From: Volvox africanus
Taxonomy: Eukaryota > Chlorophyta > Chlorophyceae > Chlamydomonadales > Volvocaceae
Reading direction: 5' to 3'
NCBI GenBank assembly: GCA_030268105.1
Contig: BSDZ01000015.1
Coordinates: 3,809,501 to 3,873,500, forward strand
Length of the DNA: 64,000 nt
The notes beneath the pieces are model-generated. The model did not search any database. It was not told the DNA's origin and saw only the letters and a program-made list of their open reading frames with translations. The translations under genes and the position numbers were made by a program. Position 1 is the first letter of the stretch. Each line of letters starts with the position of its first letter. Shown here in pieces: positions 13,101 through 23,157 of the stretch.

Positions 13101-16100
13101 CGACGTTGACGCACGGAGGAGCCATGCATCCACACAGAGGGCATCTCGGTGAAGAGGTCAGGTTCACCTCTTACTTCCCTCATTTCCCTCATTTCCCTTG
13201 TAGCTTGCGGACTTTGGCTTGTCCACGGTTCTCGAGTCGGAGAGCAACAGGATGACTAAGACCGTGGTGGGGACACCCAACTACATGTCGCCATGCGTGC
13301 TGCAAGTGCGTGTGGGGATTTAATTTTTGAGAGAGGTTTCAAGGGGCGCGGGCTCGGGCTGCCAAAGAGCTAAGAGGTTTTTAACCGCAGATAGCGTTTC
13401 AAGAGGTTAATACATAAGGGCGTGGCGATATCATTCAAGGTGTTCATCGGCAGCCCTTTGTAGGGTGGCGTGTGGTCGTGCTTGGTCCTTATGTCCGTGA
13501 ACCCAGCCGGGGCTCGGGTTTGTGCTCTTGCTTACGCCGAAACACTCGTATGTGCGACGGTTGGATTTCCGCTGGATTCGCAGGAGAAGCCGTATGGCAC
13601 TCCCAACGACATTTGGGGATTGGGCTGTGTGCTGTTCGAGCTGTCGGCGCTAAAACCCGCATTCCAGGTGGGCGGGTTCATTTGAGCCCTGGTCGGCCCT
13701 GGAAAGGTGGGGCTCGGCTGGGGGTTGCATGGCAGTCGTCCGCTGCGGGTCATCTCTCGGTTGTTTGAAGCGTTTCTTTCGGTGATTCTTATGTAGGACT
13801 TGTTTGGGCATTATTTCACACAATATGCGGCTTTTTGCACCGGCTCCTGAAGGGGCAGCCGTTTGCCCTTGACTGCTTGTTGAGAATGATTAGCACATGT
13901 AGGCCCCAGGAATGGGGAGAGAAGGAATTAGGCGTTCAACAGAGTTGAGGCTATGCCGGGCGCTTTGCTCTCCAACATGAGCTACCTTCTTCGCATGCTC
14001 GCTCGCTGAAATCGTGTCCTCAGCTTCATCGATCATCTCGCTTGTCCGTGCCATCGTCACCTCCGTCGTGCCCTATGCAGGCTTTTAATATGGCAGGCCT
14101 TGTCAAGAAGGTCACCTCGGGGCCCCCACCGCCCATTCCGTCCTGCTATAGGTAGGTAGGGGTGTGTGTGTGTGTGTGTGTGTCTCTCTCTCTTTCTCTC
14201 TCTCAAAGTGTGTTGCATTCGTGGGAGAGAATGGTCGGGCTCACAAGATGCTTTTGCGTTCAAGGGCAGCGGGACGCCGCGAGTGCCGTCCTGTCCGGAG
14301 AACTATGTTAGGGGGGAGAATACTCGCGGAGTCGGAGGCAAAGCCGGCCAAACACGATCTTAATTCTCCAACTAGTGTTTGGAAAGTTTCGACAGTTATA
14401 ATGGCGAGTGTACAACATCGTTCGAGGAATTTGTGACACGTCTTGGTAAGCTCATCCACCTCGGGTGGGATCCTGTGCCAGGTCCGTCATTCATCATACA
14501 CCCCCGTCTCCATCATCCACGACTTCCTTGCATCCGCATCCTTATTTCCTTATACGTCCCTGTCCCCGTCATCGTCAGTTCGTCCTTTATGTTTACGAGG
14601 CTGTGTCCTGGCAGTGAGACTTATTCCCGCCCGCACCCGCCACCACGACCATCCCTTCTCCGTCCCTCAGCGAGCATTGGCGCAACCTTGTGCGGGCCAT
14701 GTTGACCAAGGAGCCCAATATGCGCCCGTCCGCTGCGGAGCTTCTGGAGCTGGACTGGCTGCAAGTAGGCGGGGGACCAGGGTATGACAGCAAATGTAAA
14801 TATTGTTTACCATGCTTGGGGTGTGAGGTGCCGAAATATGGAAGGCGACGTTGCAATTGTTTATTTCCTATTTTATGGTTTTCCCCCTAATAGTCGAGGA
14901 CTCCTCACCACCTTTTCCTCTTTATTTTGTTCGCCGCCCTACAGCCTGCTGTCCGGCGAGTGGCCGGCCGCTTCGGTCCGGAATTGCCGCCTGGCGCTCC
15001 CGACCTGTTGGAGCACCTTTCGGACCTTCCTCCCGATATCATGGTGCTCTTGGATGCCTTCCAGGCGCAGGAGAGGTGTGAGGGGCATAGGGGGCGCGGA
15101 TAGGATTGTTGGGAAAGAGGCCCAGTTCTGGGGGTCAAGCGACGCCTCTGCGCAGTTTGCACGTTCACAATCAAAGTCCGGGAGGAGATGGAGTCACACG
15201 CAAGCCGGAATTAACCTCACAGCACCGCTCTCGGCAAAAAGGATACCGATTCATTCTGGGGCAAAGGGACTTACGCGGAGTAGAGTGTCCAATGAGCGGT
15301 GAAGAGGTGCGAGCCGTGAGCAAGGCAGTGAAGTTACCCGAGGGCCTTAAGGAATTGGGGATAGGACAAGGGCTAGGGTAAAGAACGGCCATTGACCTTC
15401 CATAAGGTTCTCCATGAGGGATGGGTAATGATCTGCTGCAGTCTACAATGCCAGAAGGGGAGGGCGCCACATGGAGCAAGGTTTGCGGATCTCAATTGGA
15501 CTATTCATGTTAATTGCGGTCGTGGTGGTCGTTACCAGCCGATGGTCAGTCATCACATTGCTTCTAACTGCGATTCCTATCTGCGTTCAAGGCGCATCCG
15601 GGGCTCTCCGTAAGTCATCACGAAACGGCAATCTGTCCAGAACCGCTTATCTCTTGAGTCCTTCTTAGCGCTCGTTGGAATGCCTGCTGGCTGGGCCTCC
15701 TGCCATTCCAGGGAGGAAAAGCGCCGAGCGGACGAAGCCCGTGAACGCCGCAAGGCTGCTGTCATGAAATGGGATCCCGTTGCACGAGCGGCGGCAGCGG
15801 CGGCTGCGGCCGCGGCAGCTGCGGCCGCAAACAAGCAACCTAAGCTGCCGCCGCTGAAACCCCACGTCGCACGCAAGCCGCTGCCCCGCATCATTCCAGT
15901 TCGAGGTAACGGCGCCCCTGGTGGAGGTGGCGGACAGCCGTCACGAGGTGTGCCGCCGCTGGTTCCTGGGGCTGTCGGCGGTGGCGTCGCCGCCTTGGCA
16001 GACTACATTAACAGCCCACGAGCTGGGCCGGAGGGGGCTGGGGCCGATAGGCCCTGCGCGCGCCGGAAGACGTATAACGGCGATGCTGGCGGTGGCCGTG

Positions 16101-16462
16101 CCGTGCCGATTGACCGAGCCGGCGGCGGCGGCGCAGTTGGCGGCCGAGGGATTCCTCCACGACGCGCTCAACCATCTACGCTCCCGGGGGGCATTACAGT
16201 GGCGGCAGTCGTGGCTAGAGGCGGTGGAGGGGAGGGTTGCCGGGCACTGGCGGCGGCGTGGATGGGTCAAGGAGGGCAGTTGGTTCCGCCACCGCTGCCG
16301 ATCAATGGTGACTATCCGCAACAGCACCGGCAGCATCGGGATGGCCACGACTCAGACGATGACTCCTCGCTTAGCTCCTCCCGAATAAGGGTGGGTTGTT
16401 GGCCGAATGATGCCTTTTGGTGCCGCCGTGCTATATGCATCTACACATTGATACGCACACAC

Positions 16463-16525
<63 letters not shown>

Positions 16526-18748
16526 TATACACATATACACATATACACATATACACATATACACATATACACATATACACATATACACATATACACATAT
16601 ACACATATACACATATACACATATACACATATACACATATACACATATACACATATACACATATACACATATACACATATACACATATACACATATACAC
16701 ATATACACATATACACATATACACATATACACATATACACATATACACATATACACATATACACATATACACATATACACATACACATATACACATACAC
16801 ATATACACATACACATATACACATACACATACACATATACACATACACATACACATACATCTGAACCAATCTGCGAGATGTTTTCTGTTAAGGTGCTTAT
16901 GTCTTGCAAGCTGCCGCCGATCGTCTTGTTTGGCTCTTTCTTCGGCAGAAGATGCTAAGCGGTGCAGGTAACTGTATAAGAATAGAATTGGGGTTGCGGG
17001 GCTTCAGCGCTAACCCCCACCTGAACATACTGTTTTCGTTTCCCATGCTTGGCTTCATTGGATTATGTGGTATATGTTTTCCTGATTCCCATGCTCGCCG
17101 CCGCATCCCTGTGACCCTATGTTGCTGTTTCTCCAGAGCCACCGCCCCAGTTCTGCCCCACCGGATAGCCCCATTCGTCGCAGCCGTCGTGGGCCCAGGG
17201 AAAGCGCCAGTTCCAGTGGCGCCGACCCACGGGTCAGTGGTCGCGGCGAAGGGCCTGTCGGTCTCGAAGCCACGTCATCGCTAAGCTCCCTCCCGCTGAG
17301 TGCGCTGTGCAGCAGCAGCCGTACGGTCTCTATCTCCACCGTCGGAACGGCGCCCTCCGTTACCGGGAACCTCTTGCCCATCGCCTCGGGAAGGACTTAC
17401 CTGACCGCTGTGACGGCAGTTCAGGAGCACCAGCACCAGCATGGTGATGTGGTTGTGGCGAGGGGGCCGGATTCGCAGCTCATGTTGCCCGAGGGACGCC
17501 GGCCGAGCGATGAGGGGGTAAGCGCTGCCGCTGCCGCTGTCGGAAAAGGCGGCGTAGGCGGAAGGGGAGAAGGCGATGGCGGTGAAGGAGGAGGAATAGA
17601 TATTTCAGATGGCGCTGACATGCAGGAAAACTCCGAGGCAACTTTCAGGTATGGTACTACTTCACTGAACCAACCGAAGTTTGATTGTGCACTAATGGCT
17701 CTATCCCTCTTTCATATCAAACTGTGATGTGCTTTCGCGCGCATACCGTGCAGCCATGCTTTAAGCACCTATACTCGTATACCCTTTTCCTAGGTATTTA
17801 CCCGCCATGCGCAACCTCAGCGGCGCCAGCAGCCGCGGAGAGCCAAGTATGATCAGCAGCACCGGAAACGCGTACGACAGCGACAGCCTGGGTGATGATG
17901 GTGAGGATGGCTTAATGGGTGGTGGCGTTGGCGGACACGCCCGAGGTTCCGTGGATGGAGGTCCCGCGGGGCCCCACACTTGTGTTGCATCGCCCCCACC
18001 ACGAAGAGCACACAGTGAGAGTGTTATGCGGATCAAGAAGGCGTCAATGGCGACGCAAGCAGCGGCGGAGCGACCTATCGCTATGACGACGGCGACAGCG
18101 ACGGCACCATTAGCTGGCGCCAATCCAGGCGCTGCAGCTAGCGATTCTGGAGCCGATATCCATTCCTGCAGCCGAAAGCCGACCACGGGTAAGACTACCA
18201 TCGTGTCGAATGCTGACCCGGGCTTCGTAGCCAGCGTTGGAGGCAGCGGTAGCCGACCTGCGACTCGTGATGGGCATGGAACCATCGGCGGCGGTGGCGG
18301 CGGTGGAGGCGGCAGGTCTACCCATCTCGCTTCTGCCGTCAGCAGAACTACCGTCAGAAGTACAGGTCCTGGGAGCCGTCGAGCATCGGGAACTGGGTAC
18401 GGTGCTACCAGCGGAGGCGGCAACTCCGCTGCAATCGCCGGCACCAGTAGCCGCCGTACGTCAGGATCTAACTTGGGGATCGGACAAAGAACGGCGCTGG
18501 GGACGAAAGCGGTCATGGGCATGGCTGCTAATGGTGGGCGTTGTAGGGAAAACGGGGCCCCGGCAGCAGTCGCGGGTGTTCCACGGGGTCCGAGGTCATC
18601 TGCCGGACAAGTGGGTCTGGGTAGCCGGCCGTCGTCTGCCGTAACCAGGCCCGCATCCGCGAAGTCAAGGCAGCAACAGCACCCACCACCACCGCAGCAG
18701 CAGCAGCAGTTATCACAACCAAGGCCGGCACCACGGCAACGCTATTAG
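10164..18748 (+). CDS. NEK (NIMA-related) protein kinase with long C-terminal tail
   Basis: Complete 13-exon gene: 10164-10268, 11180-11302, 11660-11752, 12341-12394, 12923-13018, 13204-13305, 13584-13667, 14081-14151, 14671-14764, 14945-15075, 15712-16390, 17137-17648, 17794-18748. It totals 3,099 nt and 1,032 residues. The kinase domain spans about residues 15-274: Gly loop GKGAFG (22-27), Lys44, helix-C Glu62, HRD 140-142, Asn147, DFG 160-162, Asp200 in NDIWGLG, Arg261. GCWIEGGCNLCMLVELCESG and HRDLKTANIL place it among NEK kinases, which act at cilia, basal bodies and the cell cycle. The APE motif reads SPC: Cys188 replaces the usual Glu, though its salt-bridge partner Arg261 remains. The tail has a charged helix (EEKRRADEARERRK), poly-Ala, and Gly/Ser-rich disorder. 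Intron 11 holds a long CA-rich repeat. Substrate unknown. Confidence 0.92.
14159..14205. repeat. (GT)n-(CT)n microsatellite in a NEK intron
   Basis: A GT dinucleotide run is followed directly by a CT-rich run, just after the donor of exon 8 of the NEK gene at 14152. Confidence 0.85.
15787..15833 (+). repeat. Poly-alanine coding tract
   Basis: GCG/GCA/GCT/GCC codons run nearly unbroken, encoding about 14 Ala directly after the basic helix in exon 11 of the NEK gene. Codons are mixed rather than a pure triplet repeat, which makes slippage less likely. Confidence 0.85.
16456..16860. repeat. (CACATA)n then (CACATATA)n microsatellite, about 400 bp
   Basis: The tract starts as a hexamer acacat, switches to an octamer acacatat for most of its length, and ends as a mixture of both. 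It lies entirely in intron 11 of the NEK gene (16391-17136). It has no stop in several frames, so it throws up spurious ORFs of His/Ile/Tyr/Thr repeats on one strand and Val/Cys/Met repeats on the other. Confidence 0.97.
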
Positions 18749-18827
18749 TTACAGATAGTTACAATAGCAGCAGGAGCATTTAGATGTGGGCAGCAACAGG
18801 CAGCACCACTCACATCCGCAACCAGCA

Positions 18828-18832
18828 TGTAA
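18828..18832 (+). terminator. Probable polyadenylation signal TGTAA of the NEK gene
   Basis: TGTAA 80 nt after the TAG stop at 18748, on the coding strand, in the range usual for volvocine algae. Confidence 0.45.
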
Positions 18833-21800
18833 AACCATGGGCTTATCGCCAGCAGTTATATACGTTGCGCTGCTCTGCTACGATCCGATCTGCACTACTA
18901 CATCTGATCTGCTGGCGGTTTTCGCCTCATCGCTTCAGGACCACAATGACGAAATTGCGTAATGAAGGACGCACCAATACGGCACGCGGTACACGCCTGC
19001 CAGGGCCATATCTGTTCAACCAGTCGCAAAAGCTAAAACCGATGACGCGTTTGTGGCCACGTGGTTTCGTACTAGTCCGCTCACCTCGCGAAATGACGTA
19101 CCAAACCTCACGGATAGGTAAGTCCCTATGCCCCAACCCCCAGGTGGCTATGGGGAACTTCAGCAAGTCATGATCTACAAGCAAACCTCTAGGGAATCAC
19201 TGTACATATTGACAGCGACCATCTCCATCGACGCGGCTTGGCAATGGCTGGTTAGGCTGGCAATGTCGGATCCAACTGAAGCATCTGACTGACTGACATG
19301 GCAAAACCCTTGGAATAAGTTAGGGGTAGTGGGTTAGAGCCCAAATCCAGAGGTGGTTCCCTCTGGCTTGTTTCTATCCAGGAGTTAAAGACCGGCAATT
19401 TTGGGTCACATGGAGGTCATTGTCTTCTTTTGCCTAGCATCTTAGTTCAGGAAGGGGACGAGTACCGAGGATATTGGAGCTGGTCACGGGGACAGATAAG
19501 CGGCCGGGCAGAGGAAAAAAGGGGAAGGGGAATGGACGCAGCGAGAAGGACTTACAATACTGAGGGGTATGTGTTGCGATAGGGTGGTACTTCCTGGCGT
19601 GGTTTATAATGTGCTGGGTTTATGCATCAGCTTTAGGGATCACGAGAACGGCTGGTAAACCTTTCATATCGTGACGGCACATGTCAGTCATCGCTTGGGA
19701 GATGTCGGCACCTAACAGGCTCCCGCGAGAGGTAGTCGGCGCAGGCTTATGTCCCGAGCGTTCCTGTCCAGTCAGCCAACGCTTGTGCGAGTACAAAACA
19801 AGTCGGGCCTGTGATTTATAAATCGGGAAAATAGATGTTATGGGTTTTTGTGGAAAAAAAGGGGGAGAGGAAATACGCGTGTGTCCAAGTAGAAAGGGAA
19901 AGGCGGGGCAGGCTGCTCGTGTGCATGTGTATGTATCCTCAGTCTGCTGCATGCGCATAATGGCCAATGACAAGGCTTTCGGAACAACGGAAGATGGTAC
20001 CTGCCCCTGGACACATGCGCCAGGGATAACGCACTTGCTTCATTTAGGCGCGGTGGCACTTCTCCGCGGCACAAGCGGACATATGCCTCCTAACGATTGG
20101 CTGTGACTGACCTAACAAACATCCCTTATACAAGCTAAGCCAATGTACATGCGCAATTCATGTGATTCGTGGGGTTATCACGAATCCCTGTGCCATGTTG
20201 CCTGCTGACTCTTGGAAAACAGGCTTGAAGGGATTGACAAAGCAGACTGGCTTTACATGTGAAAGTCGATATAGGTTGTGGCAACGATAACAGTCGCGCG
20301 TTCCAGTAAGTATCATGTATAAATGTGCGCGATGTGCTGTGATGGTCTCGGATTCCATGAAGCTCAGGGGACCTTTGGGGGTAGGGGCCAATATTCCTTA
20401 ACAATGGAAGGGGCGCGCACGCCGCCATACGGGTCGTGGACGAATAATTCGACGGAACAGACCTTGGAAAAAGATAGTTGCTGAAAGGGATGTCATTACC
20501 ATTTAGAACGGTGGAAGCAATTGGGGTAGAAACTGAGAGAAGTGAGCATATCCTGACTGACTTCATACTAATTTAGATCGTTAATTTGGTCTAAGAGCTC
20601 TTTAATTTAGCCCAAGGTCAAGTACGTACGGACCCGGCAAGGTTTTATGTATGACAGGGGTACGGTCGGTCGGGGTCGAGGGTCTGGGAGGTTTCTACAA
20701 CCGCTTTTTAAAGTCGTCCCTGGTTGGAACTTTACGACATAAATTATGTTATAGTATTCCTGTCATTCTGGTTGCGGTTATTCGACAAATAAAATACTTC
20801 GTATATGGGTTGTTGTCGCCGACATCCCCAGGGCGGCAGTCCAGAACATTAAAGACGAGCCTCACTATACCCAAACTTGCAGTAACGTCGTAACACTTAA
20901 AGATAATATCAAAATATAACCAGTACAACAAGAATAAGCCAGCTAGTCTGTTGTTGGGAGGGCTGCGGCGATCGCTGCTCAGCAAACAGCCCGCTTTAAA
21001 ACATGGAAAGCCCATGAAAGCCGAGTTTTAAAGAACAGCTAAAAGTGATCACTGAATCTGGACCACGCCAATGCGCGGCGTGTCTTAACTTGCAGCAAGG
21101 CCAGGGTGCTCAAGGAACGTGTGCTCAACGGAGGCAAAGGTAAGCAAGTTGAGCCCAGAGCCGGCGTGACGTAGTGCATGTGATAAACTTGGTAGCTGAG
21201 GCTGCGACAGTGAGAGTGGCAACTGTGAGGCCAGCGGCTGTGGGGTTGAGAGGTAGATGGAGGGGGGATGGCATGGGTGGTGGAGGCGGTGGCGGCAGGG
21301 GTGGTGAGGATGGCAGTAGGGTTGGTACGGGTGCGTGGCAGATGTGGTGAGGTAGGTGGCTTGGGAGAGGGGAGGGAGAGGGGAGAAATGGTGGCGGACG
21401 CAGGGAGGGTGGTGGCTGGGATAATGGAGCCGGAGGCAGTGGGGGTTGTATGGGTGGCACTAGTGGTGGCAGTCGCGGTAGTAGTGAGGGCAGTGGAGGA
21501 ATGCTGGAGGCAGCAGAGGCAGGGGGGTTAGGGTGAGAAAGGGGCCTCTGGAGGAGGCAATGAGGGTAGGTGTGGGGAGTGGAGGCGGAGGCAGGTGTGG
21601 CTGGTGAGATTGGAAATGGCTGATAATGGTGGAGGCGGGAATGGCAGTAGCGGGGGGAGGGTTGGCGGCAGTGGATGCCAGGGTTGAAGGGATGGGGGGT
21701 TTGATGGGGAGGTAGCAGGGTTTGTGTTGGGTTTCATGTGTGCTATTTGTCAGCACTTATATTGAACAAATTGAAAATGCTATACAGAACCTATGGCATT

Positions 21801-21889
21801 TTTCTGGCTCAATTTTCTGGCTCAATTTCAATGTTTGGGGATTTACGACTGATTCGTGTCTGTGGAACCGTACGGCAGGCACGTACAAT
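18833..21889. other. Intergenic region, no supported gene
   Basis: About 3 kb with only short, unremarkable ORFs on both strands. Parts (20.5-21.0 kb) are AT-rich. The right end holds a purine/GT-rich tract described separately. I see no transposon termini, tRNA or rRNA. Confidence 0.5.
21240..21715 (-). repeat. Dispersed pyrimidine-rich (CA/CC) repeat, copy 1
   Basis: On the minus strand this is a long run of CCACCA, CTGCC and CCCTC words with almost no purine runs. It shares a recognisable stretch, CTCCGGCTCCATTA then CC(C/A)GGCCACCACCCTC-like sequence, with 26.4-26.75 kb on the plus strand, so the two are inverted copies of one repeat family. In translation it gives Pro/Thr/Ala-rich nonsense ORFs. 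Confidence 0.6.
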
Positions 21890-22123
21890 AACAGTTCGGT
21901 AACTGTTAGGGATAATGGGCGCGGTGTACCTGTTGATATTCACGAAGGGGAAGGAATTTCTGCTGCAGAAGTAATAATGACTCAACTTCATGCGGGCGAA
22001 AAATTTGATCAGAATTCTTATAAAGTTTCAGGTGGGTTACACGGAGTAGGTATTTCGGTAGTTAATGCTTTATCCGACTGGCTAGAACTTCGTATTTGGC
22101 GTAACCAGAAGGAACATTTTACG
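21890..22123 (+). pseudogene. gyrB: Fragment of bacterial DNA gyrase subunit B (gyrB), alphaproteobacterial/rickettsia-like
   Basis: About 78 codons read without a break. They match the ATPase (GHKL) domain of Gyr[14 protein letters not shown] (the DxGRG ATP-binding motif), [35 protein letters not shown] (the GGLHGVG lid motif), [16 protein letters not shown]. [23 protein letters not shown] is the wording of alphaproteobacterial GyrB. Plastid-targeted algal GyrB is cyanobacterial in type and reads differently. A Gly usual in LHAGGKFD is Glu here. The piece covers under a tenth of GyrB, has no start, and ends a few codons before TAA at 22145. Codon use is AT-rich, unlike nearby exons. I read it as DNA transferred to the nucleus from an endosymbiont; assembly contamination must be excluded. 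Confidence 0.85.
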
Positions 22124-23157
22124 GTCAGTTTAGGGTGTCTAAAATAAACTTCTTACCATATGTTTAGGAAATAATTTCCCTAACCCCCTTGTGGAAGCAT
22201 CCTAAAGGGTACTCGTCATGGTATGAGCCACAGCTTGCTTGGAACGTGATCTGCAGCTGCCACTGTAACGCGGTAACCTGAACACGTTACTGAATTCATG
22301 ACAACCTTCAATCTGACTCAGGGCGGACCCGATGCACCAGGACATACGTATTGAGTATTGCGCTTCGTGGCTCAAACCGTGTTAGTGAATTGCGCCGTTG
22401 AATAGTGCAATTGTGCACAGTATTATATGACAATAATCCTTGGAATTATTTTAAGGCATTTGTAGAAGTTGAAGATGATGATAATGAATTTGGTGACGAT
22501 GATTGCAAACTATTAAAAGCTTGTAAGGTGCCAATAAGCCAGGAGGCCCAAAGGGCCGCGAGGTTGAGCAAACAAGTTGAAAAAGAGGCAAAGAAAAAAC
22601 ATAATGGAAACGAGAAGTGATATATGATCGTAGAGTAACGTCTCATGGGCTGACTCGTCATTAGTTCGTTTCCAGCGCGATCTGGTCGCAAGGGTGAGGT
22701 TTTAATCGCAAGGGCTCATAACATATTTTCTGGTGAGTATAAGCAGTACCATAGCATAAATCCTTAGTTATGAATCTCGGGGCAGTGCATCTTGCCTGTC
22801 TGAGTAATGCTAGTACATTCACATAAATTTCTTACAGCATACGACTCAAATCTTTCCATAAATCATTTTCTTTTGCCTGAAGTGTAAATAAGTTTCCACA
22901 AGGATTGGAGATTGCATCTGCGTGGATTACACATCGTCCGTCTGCAAAGTCTCGAGCATTCTCTCAGACATTTGCTGCTTTATATTACATAATCTAATGG
23001 GGGACTTGCTCAGAGCGCCTAAAGACGTTGTCCCCTCCCCTTTCACCCCGTCTGTCCCCCCTTAGTGCCTGGCTGTCATGTCATGCTTTCTTCTAATGCC
23101 GCATCATGATGAATCGTGTGTGTTCCGTTGTATTCTTCGTCGTACTGGCATTTACAG
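22124..23157. other. AT-rich stretch between the gyrB fragment and the monooxygenase-like gene
   Basis: One short plus-strand ORF (22405-22620) encodes an acidic stretch then a basic end (FVEVEDDDNEFGDDD, then EKEAKKKHNGNEK). I do not recognise it, and it lacks a clear start or splice context. It may be a leftover of the same insertion or chance. The missing 5' exons of the monooxygenase-like gene were looked for here and not found. Confidence 0.35.

Noticed and set aside
15921..16388. Alternative frame of NEK exon 11
   Set aside because: A 155-codon ORF in another frame looks protein-like, but only the frame continuing from the EEKRRADEARERRK segment joins in phase to exons 12 and 13.
16352..16971. 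Several 140-185 codon ORFs on both strands
   Set aside because: Artefacts of the CACATA/CACATATA microsatellite in NEK intron 11. Only the left part of the longest plus-strand ORF (to 16390) is a real exon.
17761..18522. 253-codon minus-strand ORF, Pro/Ala-rich
   Set aside because: Antisense shadow of the last exon of the NEK gene, which is in phase with the rest of that gene.
20135..20566. 143-codon minus-strand ORF
   Set aside because: No domain, membrane segment or splice pattern; composition like its surroundings.
21890..22123. Nuclear gene for plastid or mitochondrial gyrase B of the alga itself
   Set aside because: Only 78 codons with no neighbouring exons, and the motif wording ([22 protein letters not shown]) is alphaproteobacterial rather than the cyanobacterial type found in plastid-targeted algal GyrB.
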